From Arenibacter sp. ARW7G5Y1 (lineage in GTDB: Bacteria; Bacteroidota; Bacteroidia; Flavobacteriales; Flavobacteriaceae): 64,000 bases of DNA. Within the stretch, counting starts at the first letter, position 1. Each line of letters opens with the position of its first letter. Shown piece after piece: positions 1-9,422 of the stretch. The stretch is taken from assembly GCF_003201775.1 (NCBI RefSeq), contig NZ_QJJZ01000006.1, forward strand, positions 1-64,000. The letters are read 5' to 3'. The position numbers were made by a program, and so were the translations under genes. A model generated the notes under the pieces. It saw nothing but the letters and a program-made list of their open reading frames with translations. It was not told where the DNA came from and did no database searches.

Positions 1-148
1 TCTAACATAGTGTCGATAAATCATTACCCATTGAGGGCCCAGTTCAGAGGAGTCAAAAACACGGAATTCTTCCTAATTAGGCTACCAACAATATTATTAT
101 AAACACAACAATTGGTCAAGACCCCAACTGCGCCATGATCCAAAACAA

Positions 149-175
149 AAAACCCGGCGATATTCGCCGGGTTTT
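149..175 (-). terminator. Intrinsic terminator of the YwqK-like gene
   Basis: A 12-bp perfect stem (AAAACCCGGCGA with its complement) and a 3-nt loop lie 20 bp past the stop of the minus-strand gene that ends at 195. Read on the minus strand the stem is followed by a T-rich tract. The arrangement is nearly symmetric, so it could also stop a transcript entering from the left edge. Confidence 0.85.
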
Positions 176-194
176 CAATTCACAAAATATTGTA

Positions 195-545
195 TTATTT
201 ATTGACCGCCAATTGACCCACGTTGTTCCATTCGGTAACATTGGCAATTTTACTGTCCACAAAATCCACTTCTTTTAATTTTTTGACATCCCAGAAGAAC
301 CATTTTCCGGTTTTCTTTCCTTCGGTATATTCACCCATGGATATTTTTTTTCCATCTTCACCGTACATCTTCCATTCACCATGGAGTTTTCCATTTAGAA
401 ATTGACCTTCCTGGGAAACTACTCCATTATCATGGTAATAGGTGGCCTTCAATATTTCACCATCTTGTTCAAAAACAGGTTTTATATCTTGAGCGTTGAT
501 TACAACTGAAAATATAAGTGCAAAAATCAATGTTATTCCTTTCAT
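195..545 (-). CDS. Secreted MORN-repeat / YwqK-like protein
   Basis: A 116-aa protein with an N-terminal signal peptide (about residues 1-19, ending VVINAQ). Two to three MORN-like units follow, with motifs such as NGKLHGEWKMYGEDGK and GKKTGKWFFWD. Databases label this repeat family 'toxin-antitoxin system YwqK family antitoxin', but nothing here indicates a toxin partner. MORN-like repeats form beta-hairpin stacks, and the role of the short secreted flavobacterial forms is not known. The gene stands alone, with its own terminator downstream, a TATCTTTA box (588-595) resembling the Bacteroidota -7 element, and a Pho-box-like repeat about 80 bp upstream of the start. Confidence 0.8.
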   Translation of the reverse strand: MKGITLIFALIFSVVINAQDIKPVFEQDGEILKATYYHDNGVVSQEGQFLNGKLHGEWKMYGEDGKKISMGEYTEGKKTGKWFFWDVKKLKEVDFVDSKIANVTEWNNVGQLAVNK

Positions 546-624
546 TTTATTTGGGATTTTAAGTTTTTCAATAATCTCCTAACGAAATAAAGATACATAT
601 ATTTTACGAAAAATAAACCTTAAG

Positions 625-642
625 TTAACATTAAATTTACAT
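625..642 (+). promoter_or_regulatory. Pho-box-like direct repeat
   Basis: TTAACAT and TTTACAT are separated by TAAA, giving 7-bp half-sites at an 11-bp period, the classical PhoB box geometry. The same core (TAAGTTAACATTAAA) recurs in front of the phosphate porin at 15034. Here the nearest gene, the YwqK-like protein, reads away from it on the minus strand, so the orientation is opposite to that at the porin. Functional assignment is inference from the repeat geometry. Confidence 0.35.
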
Positions 643-683
643 TGAACTGCCAAACAGCTGTTTTATAGTTACTTATAAACCAA

Positions 684-710
684 AGAAACTCCCTATTTTA
701 GGGAGTTTCT
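684..710 (-). terminator. Terminator downstream of susD
   Basis: A 10-bp perfect inverted repeat (AGAAACTCCC / GGGAGTTTCT) with a 7-nt loop lies about 40 bp beyond the stop of the SusD-like gene. It has T-rich flanks on both sides, so it probably works in both directions. Confidence 0.7.
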
Positions 711-746
711 GTTTTCATCGATTATTTGATGTGTTACAACTACAAA

Positions 747-2027
747 TTATTGAGCTTCATTCTGAGGAATAGGGAATTGTGCAACCCTATTGTCTCCGGC
801 CCTGTCTATTACCAGTTCATCCAGCCTATCAAACCTTCTTAAATCTATCCAGCGATGCCCCTCGGCAAATAATGAATATCTTCGTTCGTACAAAATCCTA
901 TCCTCATCCACACTACCTGGAAGAACAGGGTCTAGTCCGGCAGCATCCCTCACTAGGTTGATAGCCATTTCAGCTTCGCCAGGGTTATCTGCCATATTCG
1001 CTTCTGCATATAACAAAATAAGCTCTTCATTCCTAATTATTGCAACCGGATCAGTACTGGATTCATAAATATATACATCATGTGTCCCAGGTGTCAATCC
1101 TGCAATATTTAGTGGGCCGTCGGTTCTCAGTACCGCTTTCCCCAATCGACTATCTCCAGGTTCGGCTGAATTAACAAAATCTGGATGTGCAATTCTCGCA
1201 TTGGCACCCGTGGAATTCTTGGCAAAAAACAACTGGTTCAATTCATCGGACCCCGCGGATGAAAATTGGTAATATGCTCCTAAATACAAGTCCCCCGTGA
1301 AATCCATAAAGGAATCCTCCAAAGCACTTAGAACAAGGGGATAGTTACCTTGATAGGCAGCTGCCCTTGCCGTTAGGGCTCTGTTGAATTCCAAATAGGA
1401 TACACCCAAGGTATTGGGAGAAACGTCCCCTCCGGTGGCCAAATCAGTGGCCGCGGAATTCAATAAACCTATAATAGTTGTTAATGCGGCATCATAACCT
1501 TCGAAGCTGCCCAGATTATCAGGATCGGCCACATCGGTCCGTATTCCGTTTTGATACAACATATTAAGTACGGTTAACAGTTGATGTGCCTTAATAGTGT
1601 TTGCAAACCCCCGAATAGCAGCCTTTTCAGCCTCGGAAAAATCTGTTGTCGTATTTTCCAATCCTTCCAGCAAAATATTACATTCCTTAACTACAGCATA
1701 ACGGGCCGAATACGGTGTTGTAAGATAAAAGGCGTTATCATCCAAGACCCCGGTCATAAGATCCCCGGTCCATCTGGGATCAGAACTCTGATGTCTCCAA
1801 TAGTCCCGGCCAACAACCGAAATAACATCTTCTTGGGTATTTAAACGATCTCTCATATCGGCCAGTATTCCGGACACCACTTGAGGAAGTTCCGGTCTGG
1901 ACACTCCTTCCGAAATGGATGTTGTTTCTGGACCGTTTAAATCTTTCCCATCTTCAATAGTACAACCAAAAACCAGCAATCCGATCAAGGTCATAAATAG
2001 AACTTTTAATTTATTTGTGATTTTCAT
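747..2027 (-). CDS. SusD/RagB family outer-membrane lipoprotein
   Basis: A 426-aa surface lipoprotein that should form the lid of a SusCD-type nutrient importer with the SusC homolog encoded just upstream (17-bp gap). The leader ends in a lipobox with Cys22 (LLVFGC). The C-terminal half contains ELILLYAEANM, an ERRYSLFAEGHRWIDLRRF segment typical of SusD, and the usual ending FPIPQNE. At 426 residues it is short for the family (usually 480-600), and it resembles the compact SusDs paired with non-glycan TonB receptors. No CAZyme, sulfatase or sigma/anti-sigma pair lies nearby, so the substrate cannot be named. It is the last gene of its operon, followed by a terminator. Confidence 0.9.
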   Translation of the reverse strand: MKITNKLKVLFMTLIGLLVFGCTIEDGKDLNGPETTSISEGVSRPELPQVVSGILADMRDRLNTQEDVISVVGRDYWRHQSSDPRWTGDLMTGVLDDNAFYLTTPYSARYAVVKECNILLEGLENTTTDFSEAEKAAIRGFANTIKAHQLLTVLNMLYQNGIRTDVADPDNLGSFEGYDAALTTIIGLLNSAATDLATGGDVSPNTLGVSYLEFNRALTARAAAYQGNYPLVLSALEDSFMDFTGDLYLGAYYQFSSAGSDELNQLFFAKNSTGANARIAHPDFVNSAEPGDSRLGKAVLRTDGPLNIAGLTPGTHDVYIYESSTDPVAIIRNEELILLYAEANMADNPGEAEMAINLVRDAAGLDPVLPGSVDEDRILYERRYSLFAEGHRWIDLRRFDRLDELVIDRAGDNRVAQFPIPQNEAQ

Positions 2028-2044
2028 ATTATTATTTTTAAATG

Positions 2045-5017
2045 TTATAGTCCAATTGATAAGTGAAACATAAATCTTTTGGACGATGGAAATGGTGCCA
2101 CTTCAATTCCTATCCCTGCTGCTGCCGAACCAAAATTAGATACTTCTGGATCGTAGCTATTGTAGTCAAAAATACTAATGATATTGTGTCCGGAAAGACC
2201 AATTTTAACATTGGAAACATTTCCTTTAAACAATTTTTGGAGCGTGTTTTCGGGAAGGTTATAATACAAACCTACTTCCCTTAATTTTAAATACGAAGCG
2301 TCTTCCACAAAAGGTCCTGCAAAACCGGCGCCATAAGCACTTAGCCTATAACTTCCATTGTTGAGGGTACCTGAAGGGTCTAAATTCATTTTATCAAAAT
2401 CGGCACTGGTTCCGCCAAAATCTGAAAGTAACCTACTTAGATTTACATTATCCCCCCCTTTTTTCCAATGCCATAAAAAGGATAAAGAGAAGTCCTTATA
2501 CTTGAAATTGTTATTAAATGACATTTGAAAATCCGGTTCTGCATCCCCCAAAACGACTACGTTGCCATTTTCATCATTACCAACAATTTGGGTAGCACTT
2601 TTGCCCTCCTCAATTCTAAATGTTCCCAGACCCGTACCAAAACCTTGAGTATCAAATGAGGCCACGGTTAATTTTGTGATTTCAGATTTATTTTTAAACC
2701 AACTAATTCCGGAATCCCATGAAAAGTCCTCATTGTCAAAGGCATTTACATTGATTCCTATTTCGGCTCCCTTATTTTGCAAAGCTCCGGCATTTGCCCA
2801 TCGAAAGGTATAGCCCGAAGAGGGTTCGTTATCCGCTTGGAGAATTAGATCTTCCACCTTCTTGTTATACCATGTAAATTCCAAGGTCACTTTATTATTA
2901 ATAAAACCGGCATCCAGACCAATTTCAAATTCCTTTTGCCTTTCAGGCTGAATGGAGGGATCCCCAAGCGTTGCCGGGGTAATTATCCCTACATTTCCGT
3001 CGATCAAAGAATTTATATAGGTCGTAAAAAGTGCCCCATTTGGCGCAAAATTACCTGCTTCCCCATAAGCAGCACGTAGCTTCAACTGATTAACGGCCTC
3101 CAGTTTCCAAAAATCAAAATTGTGAATATTCATTGCTACGGAAGCCTTTGGATAATAAAATAGCTTATTGGCATCACCATTGTTTGAGGACTTATCTCCC
3201 CTTATCCCAATGGTTCCCACTAATTTATCTTGAAAATTAACCTCCTCCTGAACGAAAAACCCGGCATCTTCCTGTTCCAATCTAAACTGGTCTACCTTAA
3301 CATTGGCAGCCTGATCCACATTTTGTTCAGAAGCTATTAAGCCAGTTGAGGTTACCCTAACAGTGTTTTGGGAAAACTGCTCATTGGTCACCCCTGCTTG
3401 GGTGGTAAAACTAAGTTCATTATCGGTTCGAAAATTATGTACAAGAAACCCCGAAAAATTAGCATCGGTGTTCTGTGTGGTACCATCGGATGACAATCCG
3501 TCCAATCCTCCTACATCCGGTCGCATAAACTGTAATTCCCTCGGGAAAAAAACGGTCGTTTTAAGAGTGTATGTGTCCATTCCAGCCTTAAGGATCATTT
3601 TCAAACTTTGATTTTCATTTCTAAATAAATTCACATCCAAAGATCCACCGGCAATCAATCGACTAACAGATTCGTTGTTCGTCATTACATCCCGGGTATG
3701 TATCTGATTGGAAGAATTCGCAGGGTGATCGGGATAATTACCATCCGCATCGGGTAATAAATAATCCCATGGCCTAGTAAATAACAAAGAAACTCCTATG
3801 GTGGTGTTGGAGTTATCATTATTGAAGAACCCTCTATCCGCACTGGACTCAATATAATTTCCTGTTAAGGATAATTTAATATCATCTGTAATCCTGTGAT
3901 CCACATTTAAACGAAGCGATTGTTTGGATGCCCCGGTCCTTTTCACAATACCATCTTCCTCATTGTTGGTAAAACTGCCAAAAAAAGAGGTTTTGTCGGA
4001 CCCTCCTGAAATACTTAAATTAGTATTGGTAATAAAGCCCTTTTCTCCATAAATTTCCTGCTCATAATCACGTAGCCTGCCTGCAGATTCAGCCGCCGTA
4101 AACAATGCGCCTTCACTATATGCACTCTCTGCCAATGCCGCGGTCCAGTTTCTTTGACCCAACAAATTAACAGCTTCGTTAAATCCTACGGCTTGGGAAA
4201 AATTGATTTTTGTTTTCCCGGCCTTCCCCTTTTTGGTTGTAATAATTATTACACCTGCAGCGGCCCTAGACCCGTAAATGGCAGAGGCCGAAGCTCCTTT
4301 TAGTATCTCAATATTCTGAATATCGTCCGGATTTATATCCGCAATCCTATTTGAAGCGTTGTCCTGGGAATCGGTAGAGGAAGCACCACCACCGGCTGCA
4401 TTGGAAATCTCATTTAGACCACCAGCAAAAACACTGTTGTTATTCACATAAACACCATCTATAATATATAAAGGCTGGCCCTGTCCATTAATAGAGGTAA
4501 CCCCCCTCAATTTTACCGACATACCACCCCCTGGGGCTCCGGATGCCGCAGTAATTTGTGCTCCTGCAAATTTACCGGCCAGGGCACCATCCAGAGTTTG
4601 TGGTGGTGTCCTTCCCGTTAACTCATCTGCGGATACCGAGGCTACTGCATTGGCGGAATTACTCCGTTTAACCGATGTTGCCAATCCTGTTACCACCACT
4701 TCCTCCAATCCTGTTGCAGATTCGTCCATAACAACATTTAAAGTAGTTGGGCCAGTTACCCGCATTTCTTTTAAGGCATATCCCAAGGACGAAAACACCA
4801 AGGTAGCCGGGAAATTATCCACTGAAATTTCGTAATTACCATCAAAATCGGAGGTAGTACCTGTTGTGGTACCTTTTATTACCACATTGACCCCTGGAAG
4901 TGGATCTCCCAGACTAGTGTCTGTAATCTTTCCCTTAACAACTCCCTGAGCCAACAAAAGCAGAGGTGCCATTAAAAAAAATAAGAACATGTTTTTCCTA
5001 ATTAATTTCTGTTTCAT
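2045..5017 (-). CDS. SusC/RagA family TonB-linked outer-membrane protein
   Basis: A 990-aa TonB-dependent transporter. After a signal peptide (about 1-23, ending LLLLAQ) comes a carboxypeptidase-regulatory-like beta-sandwich (about 25-105, GVVKGKITD...PLPGVNVVIKG). A short linker carries the TonB-box-like EEVVVTG, followed by a plug domain (about 120-240, with the SusC signature PLYIIDGVYVNN and SASAIYGSRAAAGVI) and then a long beta-barrel. It should import a ligand held by the adjacent SusD, powered by TonB/ExbBD. The N-terminal extension lacks the STN domain of FecA-type signalling receptors, in line with the absence of a nearby ECF sigma factor. It is the first gene of the two-gene operon. 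Confidence 0.95.
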   Translation of the reverse strand: MKQKLIRKNMFLFFLMAPLLLLAQGVVKGKITDTSLGDPLPGVNVVIKGTTTGTTSDFDGNYEISVDNFPATLVFSSLGYALKEMRVTGPTTLNVVMDESATGLEEVVVTGLATSVKRSNSANAVASVSADELTGRTPPQTLDGALAGKFAGAQITAASGAPGGGMSVKLRGVTSINGQGQPLYIIDGVYVNNNSVFAGGLNEISNAAGGGASSTDSQDNASNRIADINPDDIQNIEILKGASASAIYGSRAAAGVIIITTKKGKAGKTKINFSQAVGFNEAVNLLGQRNWTAALAESAYSEGALFTAAESAGRLRDYEQEIYGEKGFITNTNLSISGGSDKTSFFGSFTNNEEDGIVKRTGASKQSLRLNVDHRITDDIKLSLTGNYIESSADRGFFNNDNSNTTIGVSLLFTRPWDYLLPDADGNYPDHPANSSNQIHTRDVMTNNESVSRLIAGGSLDVNLFRNENQSLKMILKAGMDTYTLKTTVFFPRELQFMRPDVGGLDGLSSDGTTQNTDANFSGFLVHNFRTDNELSFTTQAGVTNEQFSQNTVRVTSTGLIASEQNVDQAANVKVDQFRLEQEDAGFFVQEEVNFQDKLVGTIGIRGDKSSNNGDANKLFYYPKASVAMNIHNFDFWKLEAVNQLKLRAAYGEAGNFAPNGALFTTYINSLIDGNVGIITPATLGDPSIQPERQKEFEIGLDAGFINNKVTLEFTWYNKKVEDLILQADNEPSSGYTFRWANAGALQNKGAEIGINVNAFDNEDFSWDSGISWFKNKSEITKLTVASFDTQGFGTGLGTFRIEEGKSATQIVGNDENGNVVVLGDAEPDFQMSFNNNFKYKDFSLSFLWHWKKGGDNVNLSRLLSDFGGTSADFDKMNLDPSGTLNNGSYRLSAYGAGFAGPFVEDASYLKLREVGLYYNLPENTLQKLFKGNVSNVKIGLSGHNIISIFDYNSYDPEVSNFGSAAAGIGIEVAPFPSSKRFMFHLSIGL

Positions 5018-5164
5018 ATTTATAAGTTTAGTTAGAATTATATACTAAAATACTTAAGTTTTGTTAATATTCTCTAAAAATTATTAGAATTTGATAAAAT
5101 TGAGTAACCCATATTTCGAATTTCCTAATTGCGGATATTTTTTTCAGCTTACCCTATTACTTCT

Positions 5165-5172
5165 TACATTTG
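5165..5172 (+). promoter_or_regulatory. -7 box candidate of aspS (TACATTTG)
   Basis: An exact match to the Bacteroidota -7 consensus TAnnTTTG, 25 bp before the aspS ATG. I saw no convincing -33 TTTG element, so the call rests on one element and its position. Confidence 0.45.
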
Positions 5173-5196
5173 CCTGATCATAGATGAAAAAAAAAG

Positions 5197-6945
5197 ATGT
5201 ATAGAAGTCATAATTGCGGTGAATTACGGGAAAGCCATCAACACACAGAGGTTACCCTGTCTGGATGGGTCCAAACGGTTAGGGACAAAGGTTTTGTGAT
5301 ATGGGCCGATTTACGCGACCGATATGGTATTACCCAGCTCATTTTTGATGAGGAACGCTCCTCAAAAGAGATTATGGAAATTGCCAAATCCCTAGGTCGT
5401 GAATTTGTAATACAGGTTAAGGGAACCGTTATTGAAAGGACCTCCAAAAACCCAAATATACCTACCGGAAATATAGAAGTTTTGGTCTCGGAAATCAAAA
5501 TACTCAATAAATCCTTAACCCCCCCTTTTACCATTGAGGACCAAACCGATGGTGGCGAAGATATCCGTATGAAATTCCGATATCTGGACATTCGCAGAAA
5601 TCCTGTAAAGAACAACCTAATATTTAGGCATAAAGTGGCCATTGAGGTGAGAAAATATCTCTCCGACCAAGGTTTTATTGAAGTGGAAACTCCCTATTTG
5701 ATCAAATCCACTCCAGAGGGTGCCAGAGATTTTGTAGTTCCAAGCAGAATGAACGAAGGCCAGTTTTATGCCCTGCCACAATCGCCCCAAACATTTAAAC
5801 AATTATTGATGGTCGGAGGAATGGACAAGTACTTCCAAATCGTTAAATGTTTTAGGGACGAAGATCTAAGGGCGGACAGGCAACCGGAATTTACACAGAT
5901 AGATTGCGAAATGGCCTTTGTGGAACAAGAAGATATTTTAAATGTTTTTGAGGGACTAACCAGGCATTTATTGAAGGAAATAAAAGGGGTCTCACTTGAC
6001 AAGTTTCCTAGAATGACTTATGATGAGGCCATGAGAAAATATGGCAACGATAAACCGGATATCCGTTTTGGCATGGAATTCGGTGAACTTAACGCCATTG
6101 CAAAACATAAGGACTTTGGAATATTCAACGAGGCCGAATTGGTAGTGGGTATTGCCATACCTGGAGGAGCGGCCTATACCAGAAAAGAAATAGACGCCCT
6201 TGTAGACTGGGTACGTAGGCCACAAATAGGGGCCAAAGGAATGGTCTATGCCAAATTCAACAACGATGGCACCTTCAAATCTTCAGTAGACAAATTTTAT
6301 GACCAGGAAGATCTTGCAAAATGGGCAGCTGCAACAGGCGCCAATGTAGGGGACCTAATATGCGTACTATCCGGGGAGACCCATAAAACGAGGACACAAT
6401 TAAGTGCACTTAGAATGGAAATAGCCCAGCGTTTAGGATTACGCAAAAAAGATGAGTTTGCTCCGCTTTGGGTAATCGATTTTCCATTATTGGAACTAGA
6501 TGAGGAAACAGGTCATTACCACGCCATGCACCATCCATTTACCTCACCGAAGCCCGGACAGTTGGAGCTACTGGACACGGACCCCGGCGCAGTAAAGGCC
6601 AATGCCTATGATTTGGTGCTGAACGGCAATGAAATTGGAGGTGGCTCCATACGGATTCACGATAAGCAAATACAAGCCACTATGTTCAGACATCTTGGCT
6701 TTAGCCCAGAGGAAGCCAAGGCACAATTTGGATTTTTAATGGATGCCTTTCAATATGGAGCACCGCCCCATGGTGGTTTGGCATTTGGCCTCGATAGATT
6801 GGTAGCCATTTTGGGCGGACAGGAAACTATACGGGACTTTATTGCTTTTCCCAAAAACAATAGTGGTCGCGATGTCATGATCGATGCCCCTGCCCCGATT
6901 GACAATTTACAGTTGAAGGAACTTCACCTAAAATTGGATTTATAA
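5197..6945 (+). CDS. aspS: Aspartate--tRNA ligase
   Basis: A 582-aa class IIb aminoacyl-tRNA synthetase that charges tRNA-Asp in the cytosol. Its length is normal for the bacterial type. An N-terminal OB-fold anticodon-binding domain (about 1-105, [19 protein letters not shown]) is followed by the catalytic core, with motif 2 [14 protein letters not shown] starting near residue 219. The bacterial GAD insertion (about 280-410) comes next, then motif 3 [15 protein letters not shown] near 526-541. The ATG at 5197 gives the expected N-terminus [11 protein letters not shown]. An intrinsic terminator follows directly. The sequence alone cannot separate a discriminating from a non-discriminating enzyme. 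Confidence 0.97.
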   Translation: MYRSHNCGELRESHQHTEVTLSGWVQTVRDKGFVIWADLRDRYGITQLIFDEERSSKEIMEIAKSLGREFVIQVKGTVIERTSKNPNIPTGNIEVLVSEIKILNKSLTPPFTIEDQTDGGEDIRMKFRYLDIRRNPVKNNLIFRHKVAIEVRKYLSDQGFIEVETPYLIKSTPEGARDFVVPSRMNEGQFYALPQSPQTFKQLLMVGGMDKYFQIVKCFRDEDLRADRQPEFTQIDCEMAFVEQEDILNVFEGLTRHLLKEIKGVSLDKFPRMTYDEAMRKYGNDKPDIRFGMEFGELNAIAKHKDFGIFNEAELVVGIAIPGGAAYTRKEIDALVDWVRRPQIGAKGMVYAKFNNDGTFKSSVDKFYDQEDLAKWAAATGANVGDLICVLSGETHKTRTQLSALRMEIAQRLGLRKKDEFAPLWVIDFPLLELDEETGHYHAMHHPFTSPKPGQLELLDTDPGAVKANAYDLVLNGNEIGGGSIRIHDKQIQATMFRHLGFSPEEAKAQFGFLMDAFQYGAPPHGGLAFGLDRLVAILGGQETIRDFIAFPKNNSGRDVMIDAPAPIDNLQLKELHLKLDL

Positions 6946-6956
6946 TCATATCTTTA

Positions 6957-6993
6957 AAATCCTGCTAGTCAAAGTAACTAGCGGGATTTTTTC
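6957..6993 (+). terminator. Terminator of aspS
   Basis: The inverted repeat AATCCTGCTAGT...ACTAGCGGGATT is followed by a T run. It ends only 7 bp before the CLC gene, so the CLC gene either depends on read-through or has an initiation signal inside the hairpin region. Confidence 0.75.
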
Positions 6994-6999
6994 AAAATC

Positions 7000-8793
7000 A
7001 TGACAGCACTAAAAAAATCTTGGCTTACCAACTTTTTGGTTTGGCGCGCAAAACATATCTCCCAAAGGCAATTTATTTACATCCTTAGTATTTTGGTTGG
7101 GTTTACTTCTGGGATAGGTGCTGTTGTCCTTAAAAATTTAACTCACTTTTTTCAACATCTATTGGAAGGTAATTTGGTAAGGTATTACCACAATGCCTTT
7201 TATTTTGTTTTTCCTATAATTGGTCTTACCCTTGTTTATTTGATCATTAAATACGTGATCCGCAACAAGGTGAGCCATGGTATTCCCTCTACCCTCTTTG
7301 CCATTTCCAAGATGAAGGGAATAATGCGGAAATATCAGATGTTCGGATCCATTCTTACAGCACCCATTACCGTTGGTTTCGGAGGATCTGTTGGTCTGGA
7401 GGGCCCTACCGTGGCAACAGGAGCTGCCATAAGCTCCAACATTTCAAGGATGTTCCACGTAAACCAGACCACAAGGAATTTACTTATAGGCTGTGCGGCA
7501 GCAGGAGCCATGGCCTCCATATTCAAAGCCCCCATTGCAGCCATTATTTTCGCCATTGAAGTATTTAGCCTAGACCTGACCATAGCCTCCATGCTGCCCC
7601 TGCTCTTGGCTTCCCTTTCAGGAATTATAACATCCTACTTTTTCTTTGGGAGCGATGTGCTTTTGCCCTTTAAAATTGAGGACGATTTTATTATTTCGGA
7701 CATTCCCTTCTTTGTAATCCTAGGCTTGTTTGCAGGTCTAACCTCCATCTATTTCACAGAAGTATATGAGCGGATCCAAAAAATATTCGACAGAATAGGT
7801 TCTCCCATCAAAAGGTTACTTTACGGCGGAATTGCTATTGGAATATTGGTTTATTTGGTCCCTCCTTTATACGGCGAGGGTTTTGATGTTATCAACAACC
7901 TCATCTTGGGAAAGCCTGAAAAGGTTTTGGAAAATAATATTTTCCATTTGGACCTTACGAATATATGGTTAGTAATTGGACTATTGGCCGGATTGGTTTT
8001 TTTTAAAATTATTGCCTGTGCCCTAACTTTTGGTGCGGGGGGCGTTGGGGGTATCTTTGCCCCTACACTATTCATGGGAAGTATAATGGGCAATTGCATT
8101 GCAAAAGCAATTAACAATTTAGGAATCTTATCAAACCAAATTTCAGAAAGTAATTTTACACTTGTGGGTATGGCCGGACTTATGGCCGGCGTTCTCCACG
8201 CCCCCCTCACTGCAATATTCCTTATAGCCGAGGTTACTGGGGGATATGAATTGTTCATTCCTCTAATGATCACCTCTACTATCTCCTTTTCCATCACCAA
8301 ATATGTGCACCCACATTCTGTTTACAACATGGAGTTGGGCAGAAAAGGAGAGTTAATTACACATGATAAGGACCATGCCGTTTTAACTTTGATGGATATA
8401 GACAAAGTTATTGAAGATAATTTTGTCCCAATATACCCGGAGATGAATCTGGGGGATATTGTACATCAAGCAGTGGTAAAATCCAATAGAAATATATTTC
8501 CGGTAATTGACAAGGAGGACAATACCCTTTTGGGGATTATTTTGTTGGATGACATACGCCCCATAATGTTCGATCAGAAATTGTACAAGGAAGTAATGGC
8601 GGGCGACATTATGAACACCCCTCCCGATATAATTGAATTGGACAAGGATAAAATGACGGATATTATGGAGAAGTTTCAAAGTAGCGGAGCTTGGAACCTG
8701 CCCGTTATTAAAGATGAAAAATATGTAGGTTTTATCTCCAAGTCCAAGTTGTTGACCGCTTACAGAAGAAAATTAATAAATTTAACCTCATAA
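7000..8793 (+). CDS. CLC-family chloride channel/transporter with two CBS domains
   Basis: A 597-aa inner-membrane CLC protein. The anion-pathway signatures are visible: GFGGSVGLEGPT (gating glutamate Glu134 in the GxEGP motif) and GAGGVGGIFAPTLFMGS. A cytosolic C-terminal CBS pair spans about 445-595. The residue equivalent to the internal proton glutamate of E. coli ClcA (second E of FIIEEM) appears to be valine here (AIEVF, Glu187-Val188). That is the residue found in many CLC channels rather than H+/Cl- exchangers. So it may conduct chloride passively, but this is an alignment-based inference. The 83-aa gene 14 bp downstream is probably co-transcribed. Confidence 0.93.
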   Translation: MTALKKSWLTNFLVWRAKHISQRQFIYILSILVGFTSGIGAVVLKNLTHFFQHLLEGNLVRYYHNAFYFVFPIIGLTLVYLIIKYVIRNKVSHGIPSTLFAISKMKGIMRKYQMFGSILTAPITVGFGGSVGLEGPTVATGAAISSNISRMFHVNQTTRNLLIGCAAAGAMASIFKAPIAAIIFAIEVFSLDLTIASMLPLLLASLSGIITSYFFFGSDVLLPFKIEDDFIISDIPFFVILGLFAGLTSIYFTEVYERIQKIFDRIGSPIKRLLYGGIAIGILVYLVPPLYGEGFDVINNLILGKPEKVLENNIFHLDLTNIWLVIGLLAGLVFFKIIACALTFGAGGVGGIFAPTLFMGSIMGNCIAKAINNLGILSNQISESNFTLVGMAGLMAGVLHAPLTAIFLIAEVTGGYELFIPLMITSTISFSITKYVHPHSVYNMELGRKGELITHDKDHAVLTLMDIDKVIEDNFVPIYPEMNLGDIVHQAVVKSNRNIFPVIDKEDNTLLGIILLDDIRPIMFDQKLYKEVMAGDIMNTPPDIIELDKDKMTDIMEKFQSSGAWNLPVIKDEKYVGFISKSKLLTAYRRKLINLTS

Positions 8794-8807
8794 AATCCCA
8801 GTTAGGA

Positions 8808-9059
8808 ATGAAGTATATTATTTCTTTGATTCTAATAGCTTCCATAACCTCCATCGTTTATGGGTTTAACATAAGTGAGGAAGATGTGGTCTTATCCAAT
8901 AAATGTATAGGTTTTGGAACAGTCGGGATATTTTTGGTGGCCATGCCCCTCTTTCTTATCAAAGTTAGTAAAGGCAAAAAAATGAAGGACTATATGCTTA
9001 CTGAGGAAAACATCCTAAAAATGCAGGGAAAGGAAAAGAAGCCTACTGACAATCAGTGA
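8808..9059 (+). CDS. Small two-TM membrane protein
   Basis: An 83-aa hypothetical protein. It has an N-terminal hydrophobic segment (about 2-19), a second TM segment (about 36-52, GTVGIFLVAMPLFLIKV) and a lysine-rich cytoplasmic tail. It starts 14 bp after the CLC stop, so it is probably in the same transcript and could be an accessory subunit, but I recognise no family. Similar small proteins are common in flavobacteria. Confidence 0.7.
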   Translation: MKYIISLILIASITSIVYGFNISEEDVVLSNKCIGFGTVGIFLVAMPLFLIKVSKGKKMKDYMLTEENILKMQGKEKKPTDNQ

Positions 9060-9150
9060 TTTTCATATTTTTTTAAATCGATTATATCCAATTTTGCCCA
9101 AAAAAACATAAATTAGTAATATAAACCATTATTATTTTAATTTCATTGGA

Positions 9151-9345
9151 ATGACTGGAACAGTAAAATTTTTTAATGAATCCAAGGGATATGGCTTCAT
9201 TACCAACGACGACACAGGTAAGGATATTTTTGTTCATGCAACTTCATTAAACGGCACTGAACTTAACGAAGGCGACAAAGTGGAATACGAGGAAGAGGAA
9301 GGCCGAAAAGGAATAGTTGCTGCAAGGGTGCAGGTAATTGGCTAA
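9151..9345 (+). CDS. Cold-shock domain protein (CspA family)
   Basis: A 64-aa single-stranded nucleic-acid-binding OB fold. It opens MTGTVKFFNESKGYGFI with RNP1 (KGYGFIT) and RNP2 (DIFVHATSL) intact, and ends EEGRKGIVAARVQVI. It acts as an RNA chaperone or antiterminator in the cytosol. It is monocistronic, with about 90 bp of AT-rich leader upstream and an intrinsic terminator downstream. Whether it is cold-induced cannot be told from sequence. Confidence 0.95.
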   Translation: MTGTVKFFNESKGYGFITNDDTGKDIFVHATSLNGTELNEGDKVEYEEEEGRKGIVAARVQVIG

Positions 9346-9368
9346 TACTATTTATTTAAAAAAATGTA

Positions 9369-9397
9369 AACCCTTGGTGATCGCTAGGGGTTTTGGT
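9369..9397 (+). terminator. Terminator of the csp gene
   Basis: The inverted repeat AAACCCTT / AGGGGTTT with a short loop is followed by TTGGTTTTTG, about 25 bp after the cold-shock gene stop. The lipoprotein gene on the other strand ends just to the right, so it may serve both genes. Confidence 0.65.
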
Positions 9398-9422
9398 TTT
9401 TGACCATTTATCAATGCCTTGG

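Noticed and set aside
1-102. Plus-strand frame open from the left edge to a TAA at 100
   Set aside because: Only 33 codons with no recognisable ending; it could be the tail of a gene outside the window but cannot be supported.
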